NCBI RefSeq assembly: GCF_002080045.1
Contig: NZ_MUIN01000003.1
Location: 255,501 to 319,500, forward strand
Source: Pseudomonas sp. Bc-h
GTDB taxonomy: Bacteria; Pseudomonadota; Gammaproteobacteria; Pseudomonadales; Pseudomonadaceae
Direction: 5' to 3'
DNA length: 64,000 nucleotides
Shown here: piece by piece, positions 61,552 through 64,000 of the stretch
Layout of the letters: every line of letters begins with the position of its first letter
Numbering within the stretch: the stretch's first letter is position 1
Made by a program: the position numbers and the translations under genes
The notes under the pieces: generated by a model
The model's input: only the letters and a program-made list of their open reading frames with translations
What the model was told of the DNA's origin: nothing
The model's database searches: none

Positions 61552-62541
61552 ATGGCTAGTGGCGAGCATTTAAAGGCGCTTTTGCGCTCTCACATCAAAG
61601 GAGATGACAGTCATTTTCTTGCCGTTGCTATGCAGATGGCTGCACACGAAGCCAAGCAAGGACACGGAAAGCTTGCTGAGGATTTACGCACACTGATTGA
61701 CTCTGCCCAGTCCAAGCGAAAGCCACTGCCGTCTGGCCAACCAGTTCCCATTGGCCAGCCCAGAGGCGAATTGAGCAATCTGCTCTCTGTTGCTCTTCCT
61801 CAGACACGCTTCTCTGAAATGATCCTGGACGACGCCACCCACGGCCGGCTTGCCCGCATTATCAGCGAACAGCGCAATTTCGAAAAAATACGTGCGCACG
61901 GCCTCTCGCCCCGCCGCAAGTTGCTTTTGGTCGGCCCACCCGGAACGGGTAAGACCATGACCGCTTCGGCTTTGGCCGGAGAGCTCGGTATCCCGCTGTA
62001 TATCGTTCGCCTTGATAGCCTGATTACCAAGTTCATGGGTGAAACTGCGGCCAAGCTTCGGCAGGTGTTCGACGCCATTAGAGACACTCGGGGAATCTAC
62101 TTCTTCGACGAATTCGACGCGATTGGATCTCAGCGTAGCCTGGCCAATGACGTCGGTGAGATTCGTCGTGTACTCAACAGCTTTCTTCAGATGATTGAGC
62201 AAGATCAGTCCAACAGCTTGATCATCGCTGCCACGAACCATCCAGAAATTCTCGACTACGCCTTGTTCCGACGCTTTGATGATGTTATCGAGTATGGGCT
62301 GCCCAACCCGGAACAGATTTGCGCCGTGCTGAAAAATCGGCTCGTAAACTTTTCGAAATCAATTAAAAGCTGGGAAGAGCTCACCACAGTAGCAAGTGGC
62401 CTGAGCTACGCAGAACTGGTACGGGCAGCAGATGATGCGATTAAAGACGCGATCATTCATGATCGTGGTGCGGTAGACGCTAGGGACGTGGCAAAGCATC
62501 TTGAAGAGCGTAAAGCTTTCCACGGAAGACAACGATTATAA
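61552..62541 (+). CDS. IetA-like AAA+ ATPase
   Basis: 329-aa AAA+ ATPase with N-terminal helical region (about 1-90), Walker A GPPGTGKT (128-135), Walker B YFFDEFDAIG (D186, E187), and AATNHPEILDYALFRRFDDV with sensor Asn and Arg finger. In IetAS systems an ATPase of this kind (IetA) is followed by a subtilisin-like protease (IetS). The protease begins 17 bases downstream, so the two form an operon. AAGGT precedes the ATG. Confidence 0.82.
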   Translation: MASGEHLKALLRSHIKGDDSHFLAVAMQMAAHEAKQGHGKLAEDLRTLIDSAQSKRKPLPSGQPVPIGQPRGELSNLLSVALPQTRFSEMILDDATHGRLARIISEQRNFEKIRAHGLSPRRKLLLVGPPGTGKTMTASALAGELGIPLYIVRLDSLITKFMGETAAKLRQVFDAIRDTRGIYFFDEFDAIGSQRSLANDVGEIRRVLNSFLQMIEQDQSNSLIIAATNHPEILDYALFRRFDDVIEYGLPNPEQICAVLKNRLVNFSKSIKSWEELTTVASGLSYAELVRAADDAIKDAIIHDRGAVDARDVAKHLEERKAFHGRQRL

Positions 62542-62558
62542 GCCGGTAGAGCTTTTCG

Positions 62559-64000
62559 ATGACGGAACCAAACGCAGGGCAGCGGCGACACTTTCATCTA
62601 CAACGTACAGGGCGGCCGGAGCGATACCAATCGACGGCATCCCCCACCCGAGATCCAGTTTTCCCCCCTCGCGACAAAACAAGGCATGGCGAGCGGTTGC
62701 TGGGGCAACTGGAGCACTTCAGAACGCGAATGGTACAGGCCGTTCAACTGCAACGCTCTCAAGGCCAAGACGGCGGCTTTGGCTTGCAACTTGAATTTGT
62801 AAGTGAGCCTGGCTTTGAACTGGCATTTGAAGGACTGGCCCGAGGTCAGCAACGAATTGAGTTGTTGAATCTGCGTTACGACGGGGCTACCCAAACTCAC
62901 TTTGCGACTGTTTTCGTTCCAGACGGAAAACTCAGTGCGTTTGAAGGATTGGTAACGCAGTACATGCACGTAAACACCAGTAAAGGTGTTCCTCGCAATA
63001 CCCCTCTTTTAAACCCCATCCTTGAAATCCGAACAGCAACTTTCAGTGCCCTATGGACTGACAGCCAAGAAGCGCTGCCCAGCAATCCTGATGAGCCGAT
63101 TTGGTGGGAGTTCTGGTTGCCTGCTCGCGATAACCAAGCCGCTGTACTTCAGCGATTCCGAAACATTGCGGGAGTGCTTGAGTTCCAGGTTTCGACAGAT
63201 GCGCTGACCTTTCCAGAGCGAACAGTCGTCAACGTGTACGGCACGCAAGCAGCCATCACCGCGTCAATGGCACTGCTCAATGAAGTTGCTGAAATTCGCC
63301 GAGCCAAAGAAACGGCGGAATTCTTCGATGCGCTGACCCCAACTGAACAACGCGAATGGGCAGATGATCTGCTCGGGCGTACTTCAGGTGGTGATGACAA
63401 CAGCGTTCGTATCTGTCTGATCGATACAGGTGTGAACCACGGCCACCCCCTGCTGGCCAACCATATTGGAATGGCAGATCTACACACCGTTGATGCCGAG
63501 TGGGGAGTTCAAGATGATGTAGGCCATGGCACCGGCCTTGCCGGAGTCGCCCTCTATGGCGATCTGGTTGATCCACTGTCAGCACCAGGCCCAGTGAGCA
63601 TTTCCCACCGCATCGAGTCCGTAAAGCTGTTACCGAGCGCGAGAGGCTACCAGCGCGAATCGTATGGTTCGTTGACAATGAACGCGGTAGCGCGGCCAGA
63701 AATTTTCCAACCCAACAAGCAACGCGTTTTCAGCATGGCGATTACAAGCCTCGATGACCGTGACAGAGGCCGACCTTCGGCCTGGTCGGCAGCCGTGGAT
63801 CTTCTGACCTCCGATGCTCTGGGCGGGCGGACCCAGCCACGTCTGATGATCGTTTCCGCAGGAAATGCCAATACGGAACAATACGTTCGTTATCCCTTCA
63901 GCAATCAATCCGACGGTATTCATGATCCCGGCCAATCATGGAACGCGATATGTGTGGGTGCGTATACCCAGAAGGTCACGCTGGATCCAGTCGTTGCTGG
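62559..64000 (+). CDS. IetS-like subtilisin-family serine protease, partial
   Basis: 480 codons are inside the window, with no stop. An N-terminal region of about 275 residues precedes the S8 peptidase domain. Catalytic Asp289 lies in CLIDTGVNHGHPLL, catalytic His323 in DDVGHGTGLAGV, and oxyanion Asn436 in VSAGNANTEQ. The catalytic Ser (GTSxA) must lie beyond 64000. The frame was found by translation because the gene runs off the end. Start ATG at 62559 has only a weak GGTAGAG upstream. Confidence 0.8.
   Translation, partial: MTEPNAGQRRHFHLQRTGRPERYQSTASPTRDPVFPPRDKTRHGERLLGQLEHFRTRMVQAVQLQRSQGQDGGFGLQLEFVSEPGFELAFEGLARGQQRIELLNLRYDGATQTHFATVFVPDGKLSAFEGLVTQYMHVNTSKGVPRNTPLLNPILEIRTATFSALWTDSQEALPSNPDEPIWWEFWLPARDNQAAVLQRFRNIAGVLEFQVSTDALTFPERTVVNVYGTQAAITASMALLNEVAEIRRAKETAEFFDALTPTEQREWADDLLGRTSGGDDNSVRICLIDTGVNHGHPLLANHIGMADLHTVDAEWGVQDDVGHGTGLAGVALYGDLVDPLSAPGPVSISHRIESVKLLPSARGYQRESYGSLTMNAVARPEIFQPNKQRVFSMAITSLDDRDRGRPSAWSAAVDLLTSDALGGRTQPRLMIVSAGNANTEQYVRYPFSNQSDGIHDPGQSWNAICVGAYTQKVTLDPVVA

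Larger units (their letters stand above)
54056..64000. mobile_element. Tn7-like comM-targeting transposon (Tn6022/AbaR-related), partial
   Basis: The element starts with TGTAAGGAACTTTGC directly after the comM sequence ACCGC. It encodes TnsA, TnsB, TnsC and TniQ in that order and carries cargo to at least the window end. Tn7-like elements end in TGT/ACA and make 5-bp duplications; from memory the AbaR islands of Acinetobacter use the same ACCGC in comM. The right end is not in the window, so the duplication cannot be confirmed. The core and part of the cargo are visibly AT-richer than flanking DNA. Confidence 0.85.

Overview
The window is chromosomal DNA of a Pseudomonas (gamma-proteobacterium), most like the P. 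syringae/P. fluorescens lineage. The evidence is gene content and order: spoT-rpoZ-gmk-yicC-rph, crc beside pyrE, argB-algC-dut-coaBC-radC-rpmBG, dadR/dadA-ridA-dadX-pauR-cycB, and xpt-rep-EAL protein-MATE-LysR. Encoded proteins match Pseudomonas family lengths (Crc 259 aa, PyrE 213, CoaBC 402, PauR 182, DadX 357). REP-type palindromes typical of pseudomonads sit in several intergenic gaps.

Layout. 1-2.2 kb: exbB-exbD-tonB operon. 2.4-4.5 kb: an SDR protein, a lipoprotein and a RidA protein. 4.6-20.9 kb: housekeeping block covering stringent response, nucleotide, arginine, exopolysaccharide and CoA metabolism, the regulator Crc, and ribosomal proteins L28/L33. 21-34 kb: amine and amino-acid catabolism with kauB, puuB, the D-alanine dehydrogenase/alanine racemase operon and PauR, interspersed with an MFS exporter, a phospholipase-D-like lipoprotein and a MocR regulator. 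34-41 kb: cytochrome c5, an acetyl-CoA hydrolase/transferase family protein, and a sulfur-detoxification cluster (persulfide dioxygenase, TauE/SafE exporter, FisR-like sigma-54 activator whose cysteine spacing matches the known sulfane-sulfur sensor). 41-53 kb: rep helicase, a c-di-GMP phosphodiesterase-like protein, MATE pump with LysR, a Cache chemoreceptor, and an Lrp-controlled aminotransferase/semialdehyde dehydrogenase pair.

53.4-64 kb is different. The comM (yifB) gene is cut at 54055/54056 by a Tn7-like transposon whose end begins TGTAAGG and abuts ACCGC in comM. As I recall, this is the same 5-bp site used by the Tn6022/AbaR elements of Acinetobacter. Core genes tnsA-tnsB-tnsC-tniQ overlap or nearly abut. 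The cargo is AT-richer and mosaic: a frameshifted TIR-domain gene, a frameshifted and 5'-truncated SRAP (HMCES/YedK) gene, IS66 and possible IS21 debris, an AbiEi/DUF6088-like regulator behind a perfect 10-bp inverted repeat, then an AAA+ ATPase and a subtilisin-like protease that together look like the IetAS antiphage pair. IetS, the far transposon end and the other half of comM lie beyond the window.

How genes work together. KauB, PuuB, PauR and the aminotransferase/dehydrogenase pair suggest polyamine/GABA breakdown to succinate. DadA-RidA-DadX convert L-alanine through D-alanine to pyruvate, with RidA removing the imine. The sulfur cluster would oxidise persulfide and export sulfite. The island is a mobile platform carrying one apparently intact defence pair beside decayed defence or repair genes.
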